NCBI RefSeq assembly: GCF_036346595.1 | Contig: NZ_CP107834.1 | Span: 4,836,001 to 4,900,000 of the forward strand | Reading direction: 5' to 3' | Source: Streptomyces sp. NBC_00525 | GTDB taxonomy: Bacteria; Actinomycetota; Actinomycetes; Streptomycetales; Streptomycetaceae | DNA: 64,000 nucleotides | Part shown: positions 52,226 through 63,595 of the stretch, piece after piece | How positions within the stretch are numbered: position 1 is the first letter of the stretch | Layout: each line of letters starts with the position of its first letter | The notes under the pieces: generated by a model | The model's database searches: none | What the model was told of the DNA's origin: nothing | The model's input: the letters and a program-made list of their open reading frames with translations, nothing else | Position numbers and translations under genes: made by a program

Positions 52226-53356
52226 ATGACTGAGACTCCCCAGCGCCCCCTCCGTGTGCTCGCCGCCATGTCGGGCGGTGTCGACTCCGCCGTCGCCGCG
52301 GCCCGCGCCGTCGAGGCGGGCCACGACGTGACCGGTGTGCACCTCGCCCTCTCCGCGAACCCGCAGTCCTTCCGGACGGGTGCCCGCGGCTGCTGCACCA
52401 TCGAGGACTCCCGCGACGCCCGCCGCGCCGCGGACGTCATCGGCATCCCCTTCTACGTCTGGGACCTGGCCGAACGCTTCCGCGAGGACGTCGTCGAGGA
52501 CTTCGTCGCGGAGTACGAGGCGGGGCGCACCCCCAACCCGTGCCTCCGCTGCAACGAGAAGATCAAGTTCGCCGCGCTGCTCGACAAGGCCCTCGCGCTC
52601 GGCTTCGACGCCGTGTGCACCGGCCACTACGCCACCGTCGTCACCGGCGAGGACGGCAACCGCGAGCTGCACCGCGCATCGGACATGGCCAAGGACCAGA
52701 GCTATGTGCTCGGCGTCCTGGACGAGCGGCAGCTCGCCCACGCCCTGTTCCCGCTCGGCGACACCCTCACCACCAAGGACGAGATCCGGGCCGAGGCGGA
52801 GCGCCGGGGCCTGGCCGTCGCCAGGAAGCCCGACAGCCACGACATCTGCTTCATCGCGGACGGCGACACCCAGGGCTTCCTGGCGAACCGCCTCGGCGGC
52901 CCGGCCGAGGGCGACATCGTCGACGAGTCCGGTACGAAGGTGGGCACCCACGAGGGCGCCTTCGGCTTCACCATCGGCCAGCGCAAGGGCCTGCGCATCG
53001 GCCACCCCGCCCCGGACGGCAAGCCGCGCTACGTGCTGGACATCTCCCCGGTGAACAACACGGTGACCGTCGGCCCCGCCGAGGCCCTGGACGTCACCGC
53101 GCTCACCGCGATCCGCCCCCGCTGGTGCGGCACCCCGCCCACCGGCCCCGGCACGTACACCGCACAGCTGCGCGCCCACGGCGGCGAGACCGAGGTGAGC
53201 GCCGAGGCGGTCGGCGACACCCTGCACGTCACGTTCACCGAGCCGGTCCGGGGCGTGGCCCCCGGCCAGGCGGTCGTCCTGTACGACGGCACCCGCGTGG
53301 TCGGCTCCGCGACGATCGCGACGACGGTGCGCCGGGAGCGCGCGGCGACCGCCTGA
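52226..53356 (+). CDS. mnmA: tRNA-specific 2-thiouridylase MnmA
   Basis: Makes 2-thiouridine at position 34 of Lys/Glu/Gln tRNAs; 376 residues. PP-loop SGGVDS (16-21), catalytic Cys in [10 protein letters not shown] (near 109) and in [10 protein letters not shown] (near 208), plus the family segments [16 protein letters not shown] and [12 protein letters not shown] 52226 lies behind GGTGGGG, which may act as a ribosome site; TACCCT further up could be the -10. The upstream desulfurase probably supplies the sulfur. A 20-bp stem terminator follows. Confidence 0.96.
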   Translation: MTETPQRPLRVLAAMSGGVDSAVAAARAVEAGHDVTGVHLALSANPQSFRTGARGCCTIEDSRDARRAADVIGIPFYVWDLAERFREDVVEDFVAEYEAGRTPNPCLRCNEKIKFAALLDKALALGFDAVCTGHYATVVTGEDGNRELHRASDMAKDQSYVLGVLDERQLAHALFPLGDTLTTKDEIRAEAERRGLAVARKPDSHDICFIADGDTQGFLANRLGGPAEGDIVDESGTKVGTHEGAFGFTIGQRKGLRIGHPAPDGKPRYVLDISPVNNTVTVGPAEALDVTALTAIRPRWCGTPPTGPGTYTAQLRAHGGETEVSAEAVGDTLHVTFTEPVRGVAPGQAVVLYDGTRVVGSATIATTVRRERAATA

Positions 53357-53365
53357 CATACGAAA

Positions 53366-53414
53366 GCCCCGCGCGGCTACGCCCGACCCCAGTACGGGCG
53401 TGGCCGCGCGGGGC
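53366..53414. terminator. Long-stem terminator between mnmA and convergent hydrolase
   Basis: Arms 53366-53385 and 53395-53414 pair over 20 positions (one G-T pair) around a 9-nt loop. It is the strongest hairpin in the window. Confidence 0.9.
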
Positions 53415-53451
53415 GCCTTCACGGCCCCCCGGTCCGCCCGGCGCGGACCGC

Positions 53452-54252
53452 TCAGGACGCCTGGCGGGCGTACGCGTCGCGGCCGAAGAACTCCGCCAGC
53501 ACCGGGGCCACCGCCTGCGGGGCCGGCTCGCCGGTCTGGCCCGTCAGAGTGCGGTGACGGCCGCGCGGCAGCGCCCGCGCGAGCAGCAGGGTCGCCGACC
53601 GCGCGGCGACCGGGCTGAAGCCGCCGCAAACCACCAGGGTCCGCGCCCCGACCGCCGCCAGCCGGTCGGCCGGTACCGAGCCGTCGCCCAGCAGCGCCTC
53701 GTCGTACGCCAGTGTGTGCGCCACGGACTCCAGGTTCCGCCACAGCGGCGCCCGCCGCATCCTGGCGACCGTCGAGGCGGGGACCCCGGAGACCGTGAGG
53801 AACAGCTCCACCGCCCCGGCCCGGTCCCCGCCCGCCAGCAGCCGGTCCAGCCGGGCCGTGCGGTCGGCCCGGAACAGCAGCCCGGCCGGCCCCGGCGCGT
53901 ACGGCGGCTCGTACACCGCCAGCCGGTCCGCCGGCAGCCCGGCCGCCGCCGCCTCCAGGACCAGCGCCCCGCCCGCCCCGGAACCGAAGACCGCCGGCCG
54001 CCCGCCCGCCGCGGCGGCCACCGCGGCCAGGTCCTCGATCTCGCGCTCCACCGCGTAGGGCCCGCCTTCCCCGCTGCCGCCCCGGCCGCGCCGGTCGTAC
54101 GTGACGACCTCGAAGTGCGGCGCGAGCAGCCGGGCGAGCGGCTCGTCGGTCCCGGCCGTGCTCAGGGCCCCGCCCACCAGGACGACGGGCGGGCCCTCGC
54201 CCCGGCGCCGGTATGCGATCGGGGTGCCGTCGCTGGAGAGAATCGTGTCCAT
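53452..54252 (-). CDS. Alpha/beta hydrolase
   Basis: Soluble hydrolase of 266 residues. The oxyanion strand VVLVGGALSTAG replaces the more usual HGG; the elbow is VFGSGAGGALVLEA (Ser near 91). The acid is in VVCGGFSPVAARS and a late His follows (RGRHRTLTG). The very short N-terminus leads directly into the first strand. The gene stands alone, opposite mnmA. Substrate unknown; such proteins are often misnamed peroxidases or lipases. Confidence 0.85.
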   Translation of the reverse strand: MDTILSSDGTPIAYRRRGEGPPVVLVGGALSTAGTDEPLARLLAPHFEVVTYDRRGRGGSGEGGPYAVEREIEDLAAVAAAAGGRPAVFGSGAGGALVLEAAAAGLPADRLAVYEPPYAPGPAGLLFRADRTARLDRLLAGGDRAGAVELFLTVSGVPASTVARMRRAPLWRNLESVAHTLAYDEALLGDGSVPADRLAAVGARTLVVCGGFSPVAARSATLLLARALPRGRHRTLTGQTGEPAPQAVAPVLAEFFGRDAYARQAS

Positions 54253-54349
54253 GAGGGGGTGGACTGCCGGGCCGCCCCGAACTCATCGGTCCCGGCGGAA
54301 AGTTCTCCGGAATTCCTTCCCCGGCCGCCGGGGCCGGGCGGGCGGGCTC

Positions 54350-54355
54350 TACCGT
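54350..54355 (+). promoter_or_regulatory. Candidate leaderless -10 for LOG-family gene
   Basis: TACCGT ends 7 nt before ATG 54363 and there is no ribosome site. Confidence 0.4.
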
Positions 54356-54362
54356 GGCAGCC

Positions 54363-54902
54363 ATGAACATCTGCGTCTTCCTCTCCGCCGCCGACCTCGA
54401 CGACCGCTACACCGTGCCCGCCCGCGAATTCGCCGAACTGCTCGGGCGCGGTGGGCACACCCTGGTCTGGGGCGGCTCGGAGAGCGGCCTGATGAAGGTC
54501 GTCGCCGACGGCGTCCAGGGGGCGGGCGGCCGGCTCGTCGGCGTCTCGGTGGACTTCCTGGCCGCCAAGGCGCGCACGAACGCCGACGAGATGGTCATCG
54601 CCCGCGACCTCGCCGAGCGCAAGGCCCTGCTGCTCGCCAAGTCCGACGCGATCGTGATCATGGTCGGCGGCACCGGGACGCTCGACGAGGCCACCGAGAT
54701 CCTGGAGCTCAAGAAGCACGGCAAGCACACCAAGCCCGTCGTCCTGCTCAACACCGCCGGCTTCTACGACGGCCTGCGCGAGCAGTTCCGGCGCATGGAG
54801 GAGGAGGGCTTCCTGCCGCTCCCGCTCACCGAGCTGGTCTTCTTCGCCGAGGACGGCGTCGGCGCCCTCGCCCACCTGGAGGAGTCGGCCGGCATCCAGT
54901 GA
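54363..54902 (+). CDS. LOG-family (TIGR00730-like) Rossmann-fold protein
   Basis: Protein of 179 residues resembling cytokinin-riboside-phosphate phosphoribohydrolases. The Rossmann part has LVWGGSESGLMKVVADG, and the active-site motif reads VGGTGTLDEATEIL, close to the PGGxGTxxE consensus with Val in place of Pro. GGG of the first motif is GGS here. Both changes are conservative, so nucleotide-monophosphate hydrolysis is likely but unproven. Start ATG 54363 is preferred to GTG 54354. Confidence 0.85.
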   Translation: MNICVFLSAADLDDRYTVPAREFAELLGRGGHTLVWGGSESGLMKVVADGVQGAGGRLVGVSVDFLAAKARTNADEMVIARDLAERKALLLAKSDAIVIMVGGTGTLDEATEILELKKHGKHTKPVVLLNTAGFYDGLREQFRRMEEEGFLPLPLTELVFFAEDGVGALAHLEESAGIQ

Positions 54903-54961
54903 GGTACGGGCCACCGGGCGGCGGGGGCGGGCTCCCCGGCGGCGGGTGCGACGATGGGGCC

Positions 54962-55651
54962 ATGTCCACTCACCTCATCACCGGTGCCGGCTCCGGCATC
55001 GGCGCCGCCGTCGCCCGGCGCCTGGCCGAACGCGGGGACGACCTCGTGCTGCTGGCCCGTGACGCGGGCCGCGCCAGGGAACTGGCCGCCCTGTACCCCG
55101 GCGCCCGCACCCTCGTCGGCGACCTGTCCAACCCCGAGCGGCTCTCCTGGGCCTTCGCCCAGCAGACCATGCCCGACCGGCTCGACTCGCTGCTGCACAT
55201 CGCGGGCGTCGTCGAACTCGGCCCGGTCGGCGAGCTGACCCCCAAGGCCTGGCGCATCCAGCTCGACGCCAACCTCGTCGCCCCCGCCGAGGTGACCCGC
55301 CTGGTGCTGCCCCAGCTGCGCGTCGCCCAGGGCCACGTCGTCTTCGTCAACTCCGGCGCCGGGCTCTCCGCGAGCCCCGGCTGGAGCGCGTACGCCGCCA
55401 GCAAGCACGGCCTCAAGGCGCTCGCCGACTCGCTGCGCCAGGAGGAGCACGCCGCCGGCGTCCGCGTCACCACCGTCTACCCCGGCCGCACCGCGAGCCC
55501 CATGCAGGAGAAGGTCCACCGGCAGGAGGGCAAGGAGTACGACCCCGCCCGCTGGATCGACCCCGAGTCCGTCGCCACCACCCTCCTGATGGCGCTCGAC
55601 CTGCCCCGCGACGCCGAGGTCAACGACCTCACCGTGCGCCCCGGCCGCTGA
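54962..55651 (+). CDS. Short-chain dehydrogenase/reductase
   Basis: NAD(P)-dependent oxidoreductase of 229 residues. Cofactor motif ITGAGSGIGAAVARRL at the N-terminus, NNAG-equivalent LLHIAGVV, and catalytic Ser/Tyr/Lys in VNSGAGLSAS and WSAYAASKHGLKA. TG-rich Rossmann fold; no membrane segment. GACGAT ends 6 nt before ATG 54962, so a leaderless start is likely. Substrate unknown. Confidence 0.9.
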   Translation: MSTHLITGAGSGIGAAVARRLAERGDDLVLLARDAGRARELAALYPGARTLVGDLSNPERLSWAFAQQTMPDRLDSLLHIAGVVELGPVGELTPKAWRIQLDANLVAPAEVTRLVLPQLRVAQGHVVFVNSGAGLSASPGWSAYAASKHGLKALADSLRQEEHAAGVRVTTVYPGRTASPMQEKVHRQEGKEYDPARWIDPESVATTLLMALDLPRDAEVNDLTVRPGR

Positions 55652-55697
55652 GCCCCCGCCCGCCGGGCCCCTGTCCGCCGGGCCGCCGCCGCGCCCG

Positions 55698-55703
55698 TAG
55701 GCT
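55698..55703 (+). promoter_or_regulatory. Candidate leaderless -10 for MetE-like gene
   Basis: TAGGCT ends 6 nt before GTG 55710. The same hexamer serves the ABC exporter gene at 20058. Confidence 0.4.
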
Positions 55704-55709
55704 TCCCGC

Positions 55710-56735
55710 GTGAGCGAGAACACCGTGTTCAGGAAGTGCCCGGCCACCGGGATCGGTTCGATGCCCGGAGGCGACGCGCGGGAGGCGGCCAAGACCGTCA
55801 CCGGCTCCTTCGGCGACGGCGAGGGCATGCCGTACCTGGCGGAACTCCCGGCGCGCGGCCCCGGCGCCGACATGATCGGCCGGACGGTCGGACTGCTCGC
55901 CGAGCTGTACGGGCACGTCGAGCCCAGCGGCTGGCGCGTCAGCGACCGGCCGGGCCGCGACACCCGCCGGGCCAGGTCCTGGCTGGGCGAGGACCTGGAC
56001 GCCCTGGAGGAGTTCACCCAGGGCTACGAGGGCCCGCTCAAGGTCCAGGCCGTGGGCCCCTGGACGCTGGCCGCCGCCCTGGAACGCCGGGGCGGCGAGG
56101 CGTTCCTCGGCGACCCCGGCGCCTGCCGCGACCTCGCGGACTCGCTCGCCGAGGGGCTGCGCGGCCACCTCGCCGAGGTGCGCCGCCGGGTGCCCGGCGC
56201 CCGCCTCGCCCTCCAGCTCGACGAACCCTCCCTCACCGCCGTACTGCGCGGCCGGGTCAGGACCGCGAGCGGCTACCGCACCCACCGGGCCGTGGACCGC
56301 CAGATCGTGGAGGCCACCCTGCGCGAGGTGCTCGGCGCGGCCGGCGACACCGCCACCCTGGTGCACACCTGCGCGCCCGAGGTGCCCTTCGCACTGCTGC
56401 GCCGGGCCGGCGCCGACGGCATCTCCCTCGACCTCTCCCTTCTCACCGAACGTGAGGAGGAGGCGATCGGGGAAGCCGTCGAGTCGGGCACCCACATGTT
56501 CTTCGGCGTGCTGCCCGGCACCGACCCGGCCTCGGGCCGATTGTCCGATCCGGGCGGTAGCGTCATGGGTGTCAGGACGCTGTGGCGCAGGCTGGGGCTG
56601 AATCCGGGGACTCTCACCGAGTCCGTGACGATCACCCCCGCGTGCGGACTCGCGGGTGCGTCGCCGGCGTACGCGCGGGCCGCGCTCGCCCATTGCGGCC
56701 GGGCCGCGAGATCGCTCGCGGACAACCCTGAGTGA
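55710..56735 (+). CDS. MetE-like (core) methionine synthase family protein
   Basis: Protein of 341 residues similar to the C-terminal catalytic half of cobalamin-independent methionine synthase. It lacks the N-terminal half. The zinc ligands are recognisable: His and Cys in LVHTCAPEVPF and the Cys in TPACGLAGASP. The segment KVQAVGPWTLAAAL is also typical. Some such single-domain proteins use methyl donors other than methyl-folate-triglutamate, so the true reaction is uncertain. It is closely followed by ligA (29 bp). Confidence 0.85.
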   Translation: MSENTVFRKCPATGIGSMPGGDAREAAKTVTGSFGDGEGMPYLAELPARGPGADMIGRTVGLLAELYGHVEPSGWRVSDRPGRDTRRARSWLGEDLDALEEFTQGYEGPLKVQAVGPWTLAAALERRGGEAFLGDPGACRDLADSLAEGLRGHLAEVRRRVPGARLALQLDEPSLTAVLRGRVRTASGYRTHRAVDRQIVEATLREVLGAAGDTATLVHTCAPEVPFALLRRAGADGISLDLSLLTEREEEAIGEAVESGTHMFFGVLPGTDPASGRLSDPGGSVMGVRTLWRRLGLNPGTLTESVTITPACGLAGASPAYARAALAHCGRAARSLADNPE

Positions 56736-56749
56736 CGGGCGCTGGGTAA

Positions 56750-59017
<2,268 letters not shown>

Positions 59018-59134
59018 CAGCCCGCCGACACACCGTCCTGGTCACCCGATCGGCGCATAGCAGATGCTGACGGACAGTCGGTTCGCATTCGGGCAAGAGC
59101 GGTAGACCGCTGCCCGTAGCAGCCCTCCGCGGCC

Positions 59135-59140
59135 TACTGT
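59135..59140 (+). promoter_or_regulatory. Candidate -10 for GGDEF-EAL gene
   Basis: TACTGT ends 6 nt before an in-frame ATG at 59147. If this is the promoter, the mRNA could be leaderless (34 extra residues) or have a 102-nt leader to ATG 59249. Confidence 0.35.
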
Positions 59141-59248
59141 GGTCAGATGCGCCCTCGGACCCGGCCACCGGGCGGGGCCCGGAGCGCGTCGTGGCACGGA
59201 ACACAGACATCGGGTGACATCGGCATCGCCGGCTGTGAGAGGGACGGA

Positions 59249-61426
59249 ATGAAACCGACCGAGAGCGCCGCACCGGTGACGCGGCTGCAGGGTTTCGTGG
59301 GGCCGGCGCCCCAGGTGGGCGCCGTCGTCGTGGCCCTCGCCGCGGTCCAGCTCGCGACCGGCTTCTACCGTGCCCTCAGCGAGGGCCGCGCCCTCTTCCC
59401 GGACGGCCGGGCCGGCTGGTCGCTCGCCGTCCTCACCGGCATCGTCGTCGGCCATCTGGTCGCCCTCGGCCGGGACCGCTGGTGGGGCGGCACCGGCTCC
59501 GGCGCCGCCCTCACCCTGGCCGTGCTGCTGCTCTACGGCTGGGTGCCCGCCGGGCTGGTCAGCCTCGTGGTGGTCGTTCTCGTCGGCGTCGCCCGCCGGC
59601 ACCGCTGGTGGCAGGGGCTGCTGCACGGCGCGGTGGACATCCTCGGGGTGGGCGCGGCGGCCCTGGTGCTCGCCGCGTTCGGCGAGGTGCAGTCCGTCGA
59701 GACCCCCTGGCGGCCACTCGACTGGGGGATCGACGCCGTTCCGGAACTCCTCCTCGCCGCCACCACCTATCTGGTCGTCACCCGCGTCCTGCTGTGGTAT
59801 TCGCGCGCCCAGCCGGGCAGCGGCCTGCCCACCGTCGCCCGCACTGCCATGCTCCGCCAGGGGCTCGTCGCGGTCGCCCTGCTCGGCATCGCCCCGCTGA
59901 TCTGCGTCGTCGCGATGGCCCGGCCGGTCCTGCTGCCGCTGTTCGCGGTCCCGCTGATCGCGCTCGACTCCACGCTCTGGATCGCCCGCGCCCGCGCCGA
60001 GGAACAGCTCAAGGACCCGCTCACCGGGCTGCCCAACCGCCAGTGGCTGCTGGAGCGCACCTGGACGGCGCTGGAGGAGGCGGAGAACCTCGGCCACCGG
60101 GTCGGCCTGGTCCTGATCGACCTCGACCGCTTCCGCGCGGTCAACGACACCCTCGGCCACCTCGCCGGCGACCGGCTGCTCCTCCAGATCGCGGAGCGGC
60201 TGCGGCTCGCCCTGCCGCGCGGCGCGGAGACGGCCAGGCTCGGCGGCGACGAGTTCGCGGTCCTGCTGCCCACGGCGGACTCCACCACCAGCGCCCAGCG
60301 CGTCGCCCGGCACCTCGTCGCCGAGCTGTCGTCCCCGCTGGACCTGGACGGGCTGACCCTGGTCCTGGAGGCCAGCGCCGGGGTCGCCGTCTTCCCGGAC
60401 CACGCGCTGGACGCGGAGGGCCTGCTGCGCCGCGCCGACGTCGCGATGTACCAGGCCAAGCGGGACCGCACCGGCGTCGAGGTGTACGAGTCCAAGCGCG
60501 ACAGCAACACCCCGGACCGGCTGGGCCTCCTCGGCGACCTGCGCCGCGCGCTGGACGCCGGCGAGGTGGAGCTGCACTACCAGCCCAAGGTCCGCTTCGA
60601 CGGCCAGGTCGCCGGTCTCGAGGCGCTGGTGCGCTGGGTGCACCCGGAGCGCGGCCGGGTCCCCCCGGACGAGTTCATCGCGATCGCCGAGTCCTCCGGG
60701 CTGATGCCGCACCTCACGGAGTACGTCCTGGAGACGGCGCTCGCCCAGGTCGCCCGGTGGCGGGCGCAGGGCCTCTTCGTACCCGTCGCGGTCAACGTCT
60801 CCCCGCGCGATGTGCACACCCCCGGATTCGCCGGCGGCGTCGCGGCCCGGCTCGCCCGGCACGGCGTCCCGGCCGGCGCGCTCCAGCTGGAGATAACGGA
60901 GCACGTGCTCCTGGAGGACCCGCAGCGCGCGGCGGACACCCTCGCCGGGCTGACCGGGCACGGCGTGAAGATGTCCCTCGACGACTTCGGCACCGGCTAC
61001 TCCTCGCTGGTCCATCTGCGCCGGCTGCCCGTCAGCGAGCTGAAGATCGACCGGTCCTTCGTGGCCCGGCTCGCCATCGACCAGGAGGACGCGGAGATCG
61101 TCCGCTGCACCATCGACCTGGCCCACTCGCTGGGCCTGCTCGTCGTGGCGGAGGGCGTCGAGGACGACGAGACCTGGGAGCGGCTGCGGGACCTGCGGTG
61201 CGACGCGGTGCAGGGCTGGCTGGTGGCCGCCGCGATGCCGCCGCAGGAGATGACGGCCTGGCTGCGGGCGCGCGGCGAGCACGGCTGGCGCCGCCCGGCC
61301 GAGCTGGCCGCGGCAGCGGCGGCGGCAGCCGCGGCGGCCTCCGCGGTGAAGGCCCCGGCCCCGGCGGCCGAGCTGGAACAGCGCCCCTCCGGCCGCACAT
61401 CGGGCCCCCGCCCGGCAACCACGTAA
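59249..61426 (+). CDS. rmdB: Membrane-bound GGDEF-EAL cyclic-di-GMP enzyme, RmdB-like
   Basis: Turnover enzyme for c-di-GMP with about 725 residues: six or seven N-terminal membrane helices (about 15-245), GGDEF domain with intact [10 protein letters not shown] (about 332), and EAL domain with LEALVRW (about 457), then catalytic/metal motifs [10 protein letters not shown] and VAEGVED. Both active sites look complete. The position next to ligA and gatC matches S. coelicolor rmdB (SCO5495, from memory), a phosphodiesterase affecting development. I preferred ATG 59249, with GAGAGGGA upstream, to the leaderless ATG 59147. The C-terminal 45 residues are Ala/Pro-rich. Confidence 0.88.
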   Translation: MKPTESAAPVTRLQGFVGPAPQVGAVVVALAAVQLATGFYRALSEGRALFPDGRAGWSLAVLTGIVVGHLVALGRDRWWGGTGSGAALTLAVLLLYGWVPAGLVSLVVVVLVGVARRHRWWQGLLHGAVDILGVGAAALVLAAFGEVQSVETPWRPLDWGIDAVPELLLAATTYLVVTRVLLWYSRAQPGSGLPTVARTAMLRQGLVAVALLGIAPLICVVAMARPVLLPLFAVPLIALDSTLWIARARAEEQLKDPLTGLPNRQWLLERTWTALEEAENLGHRVGLVLIDLDRFRAVNDTLGHLAGDRLLLQIAERLRLALPRGAETARLGGDEFAVLLPTADSTTSAQRVARHLVAELSSPLDLDGLTLVLEASAGVAVFPDHALDAEGLLRRADVAMYQAKRDRTGVEVYESKRDSNTPDRLGLLGDLRRALDAGEVELHYQPKVRFDGQVAGLEALVRWVHPERGRVPPDEFIAIAESSGLMPHLTEYVLETALAQVARWRAQGLFVPVAVNVSPRDVHTPGFAGGVAARLARHGVPAGALQLEITEHVLLEDPQRAADTLAGLTGHGVKMSLDDFGTGYSSLVHLRRLPVSELKIDRSFVARLAIDQEDAEIVRCTIDLAHSLGLLVVAEGVEDDETWERLRDLRCDAVQGWLVAAAMPPQEMTAWLRARGEHGWRRPAELAAAAAAAAAAASAVKAPAPAAELEQRPSGRTSGPRPATT

Positions 61427-61491
61427 CCACCCCCCGGGAGCGGCCCCCGCGACGTTTCCCACGGGTGGCCGCCGGTGGTGTGGCCGACCCC

Positions 61492-61497
61492 ATAGGA
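61492..61497 (+). promoter_or_regulatory. Candidate -10 for gatCAB operon
   Basis: TAGGAT, 39 nt before the gatC ATG; a clear -35 is not seen. Confidence 0.35.
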
Positions 61498-61536
61498 TTG
61501 GGCCAAAACCACACACCAACCCTTGAGGATCGCTGC

Positions 61537-61833
61537 ATGCCTGGCATCACGCGCGAGGAGGTCGCCCACCTCGCCCGGCTGGCGCGTCTGGAGCTGAAGG
61601 GCGAAGAGCTCGATCACTTCGCCGGTCAGCTCGACGACATCATCGGCGCGGTCGCCCGCGTCTCCGAGGTCGCCGACCAAGACGTACCGCCGACCTCCCA
61701 CCCGCTGCCGCTGACGAACGTCATGCGGGCGGACGTCGTCCGTCCGTCTCTCACCCCCGAGCAGGCGCTCTCCGGCGCCCCGGCCCAGGAGCAGCAGCGT
61801 TTCAAGGTGCCGCAGATCCTGGGGGAGGACTGA
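61537..61833 (+). CDS. gatC: Asp-tRNA(Asn)/Glu-tRNA(Gln) amidotransferase subunit C
   Basis: Small subunit (98 residues) needed for GatA stability in the transamidation that makes Gln-tRNA and Asn-tRNA. The N-terminus [17 protein letters not shown] and the segment [19 protein letters not shown] are typical. GAGGA lies 9 nt before ATG 61537. gatA starts 5 bp after the stop. Confidence 0.96.
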   Translation: MPGITREEVAHLARLARLELKGEELDHFAGQLDDIIGAVARVSEVADQDVPPTSHPLPLTNVMRADVVRPSLTPEQALSGAPAQEQQRFKVPQILGED

Positions 61834-61838
61834 CAGCC

Positions 61839-63341
61839 ATGACGGACATCAGCAGCATCATCAAGCTCACCGCGGCCGAGATCGCCGCGGGCATCGCCTC
61901 CGGCGAGTTCACCGCCGTCGAGGTCACCGAGGCCCACCTCGCCAGGATCGAGGCCGTCGACGAGAAGGTGCACGCCTTCCTGCACGTCGACCGGGAGGGC
62001 GCGCTCGCCCAGGCCCGCGCCGTGGACGCCAAGAAGGCGGCCGGCGAGAAGCTGGGCCCGCTGGCCGGCGTCCCGCTCGCGCTCAAGGACATCTTCACCA
62101 CGAAGGGCATGCCGACCACCGTCGGCTCCAAGATCCTCGAGGGCTGGGTGCCGCCGTACGACGCGACGGTCACGCGGAAGCTGAAGGCCGCCGACGTGGT
62201 CATCCTCGGCAAGACCAACATGGACGAGTTCGCCATGGGGTCCTCCACCGAGAACAGCGCCTACGGCCCCACCGGCAACCCCTGGGACCTCACCCGTATC
62301 CCCGGCGGCTCCGGCGGCGGCTCCTCGGCCGCCCTGGCCGCCTTCGAGGCCCCGCTCGCCATCGGCACGGACACCGGCGGCTCCATCCGCCAGCCCGCCG
62401 CCGTCACCGGCACGGTCGGCGTCAAGCCCACCTACGGCGGGGTCTCCCGCTACGGCATGGTCGCCTTCTCGTCCTCCCTGGACCAGGGCGGGCCCTGCGC
62501 CCGCACCGTCCTGGACGCGGCCCTGCTGCACGAGGCGATCGCCGGCCACGACCCGATGGACTCCACGTCGATCGACGCGCCGGTCCCGCCCGTGGTCGAG
62601 GCCGCGCGCAACGGCTCCGTGCGGGGCATGCGCGTCGGGGTCGTCAAGCAGTTCTCCGGCGAGGGCTACCAGGCCGGTGTCGTCCAGCGCTTCAACGAGT
62701 CGGTCGAGCTGCTCGAATCGCTCGGCGCCACCGTGGTCGAGCTGGACTGCCCCAGCTTCGACCTCGCCCTTTCGGCGTACTACCTGATCGCGCCGTCCGA
62801 GTGCTCCTCGAACCTCGCCCGGTTCGACGCCATGCGCTACGGCCTGCGCGTCGGGGACGACGGCACGAAGTCCGCCGAGGAGGTCACCGCGCTCACCCGC
62901 GAGGCCGGCTTCGGCGACGAGGTCAAGCGCCGCATCATCCTCGGTACGTACGCGCTCAGCTCCGGCTACTACGACGCGTACTACGGCTCCGCGCAGAAGG
63001 TCCGTACGCTGATCACCCGCGAGTTCGAGCAGGCGTTCGAGCGGGTGGACGTGATCGTCTCGCCGACCACGCCCACCACCGCCTTCCCGATCGGTGAGCG
63101 CGCCGACGACCCGATGGCGATGTACCTGGCCGACCTGTGCACCATCCCGACCAACCTGGCCGGCAACTCCGCCATGTCGCTGCCCTGCGGCCTGGCCCCG
63201 GAGGACGGCCTCCCGGTCGGGCTGCAGATCATCGCGCCCGCCATGAAGGACGACCGGCTCTACAAGGTCGGAGCCGCCGTCGAGGCCGCCTTCGTGGAAA
63301 GGTGGGGTCACCCGCTGCTGGAGGAGGCTCCGTCGCTATGA
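61839..63341 (+). CDS. gatA: Amidotransferase subunit A (amidase)
   Basis: Releases ammonia from glutamine for tRNA transamidation; 500 residues. Amidase-signature triad: Lys near 83 ([11 protein letters not shown]), cis-Ser near 160 ([12 protein letters not shown]), and nucleophile Ser near 182 ([12 protein letters not shown]). ATG 61839. Its stop overlaps the next small gene by 4 bp. Confidence 0.97.
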   Translation: MTDISSIIKLTAAEIAAGIASGEFTAVEVTEAHLARIEAVDEKVHAFLHVDREGALAQARAVDAKKAAGEKLGPLAGVPLALKDIFTTKGMPTTVGSKILEGWVPPYDATVTRKLKAADVVILGKTNMDEFAMGSSTENSAYGPTGNPWDLTRIPGGSGGGSSAALAAFEAPLAIGTDTGGSIRQPAAVTGTVGVKPTYGGVSRYGMVAFSSSLDQGGPCARTVLDAALLHEAIAGHDPMDSTSIDAPVPPVVEAARNGSVRGMRVGVVKQFSGEGYQAGVVQRFNESVELLESLGATVVELDCPSFDLALSAYYLIAPSECSSNLARFDAMRYGLRVGDDGTKSAEEVTALTREAGFGDEVKRRIILGTYALSSGYYDAYYGSAQKVRTLITREFEQAFERVDVIVSPTTPTTAFPIGERADDPMAMYLADLCTIPTNLAGNSAMSLPCGLAPEDGLPVGLQIIAPAMKDDRLYKVGAAVEAAFVERWGHPLLEEAPSL

Positions 63342-63580
63342 GTGCCATGGCCAAGAAAGCCAAGAACTTCAAGAAGTCGAAGACCGGGCTGTACGTGTCG
63401 ATGGGCAGCACCGCGTTCGGTGCGCTCAGCGTCGTCAAGCAGGCGAGGCTCGCACGCGAGGACAACGACACACTGCGGCTCATCGACGCCGCCGTGTCCG
63501 CCGCCGCCATCGTGACCGGCCTCGCGATCCTCTATCGCGAACTGAAGCGTCTCGGCGACGACGACGTACTGCTGGGCTGA
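63338..63580 (+). CDS. Small membrane protein between gatA and gatB
   Basis: Hypothetical protein of 80 residues. The first 16 residues are strongly basic ([10 protein letters not shown]). Weakly hydrophobic segments follow (about 17-32 and about 45-62, [17 protein letters not shown]), so it is probably membrane associated. The tail is acidic (GDDDVLLG). ATG overlaps the gatA stop (ATGA), which implies translational coupling, and gatB starts 15 bp after its stop. I recall a similar small gene at this place in S. coelicolor. No known function. Confidence 0.8.
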   Translation: MSAMAKKAKNFKKSKTGLYVSMGSTAFGALSVVKQARLAREDNDTLRLIDAAVSAAAIVTGLAILYRELKRLGDDDVLLG

Positions 63581-63595
63581 GAGGGAAAGTTTTCC

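Noticed and set aside
50384-54370. A 1328-codon open frame opposite several genes
   Set aside because: It covers parts of the desulfurase, mnmA and LOG genes in antisense plus pieces of real minus-strand genes in other frames; no coherent domain reads through.
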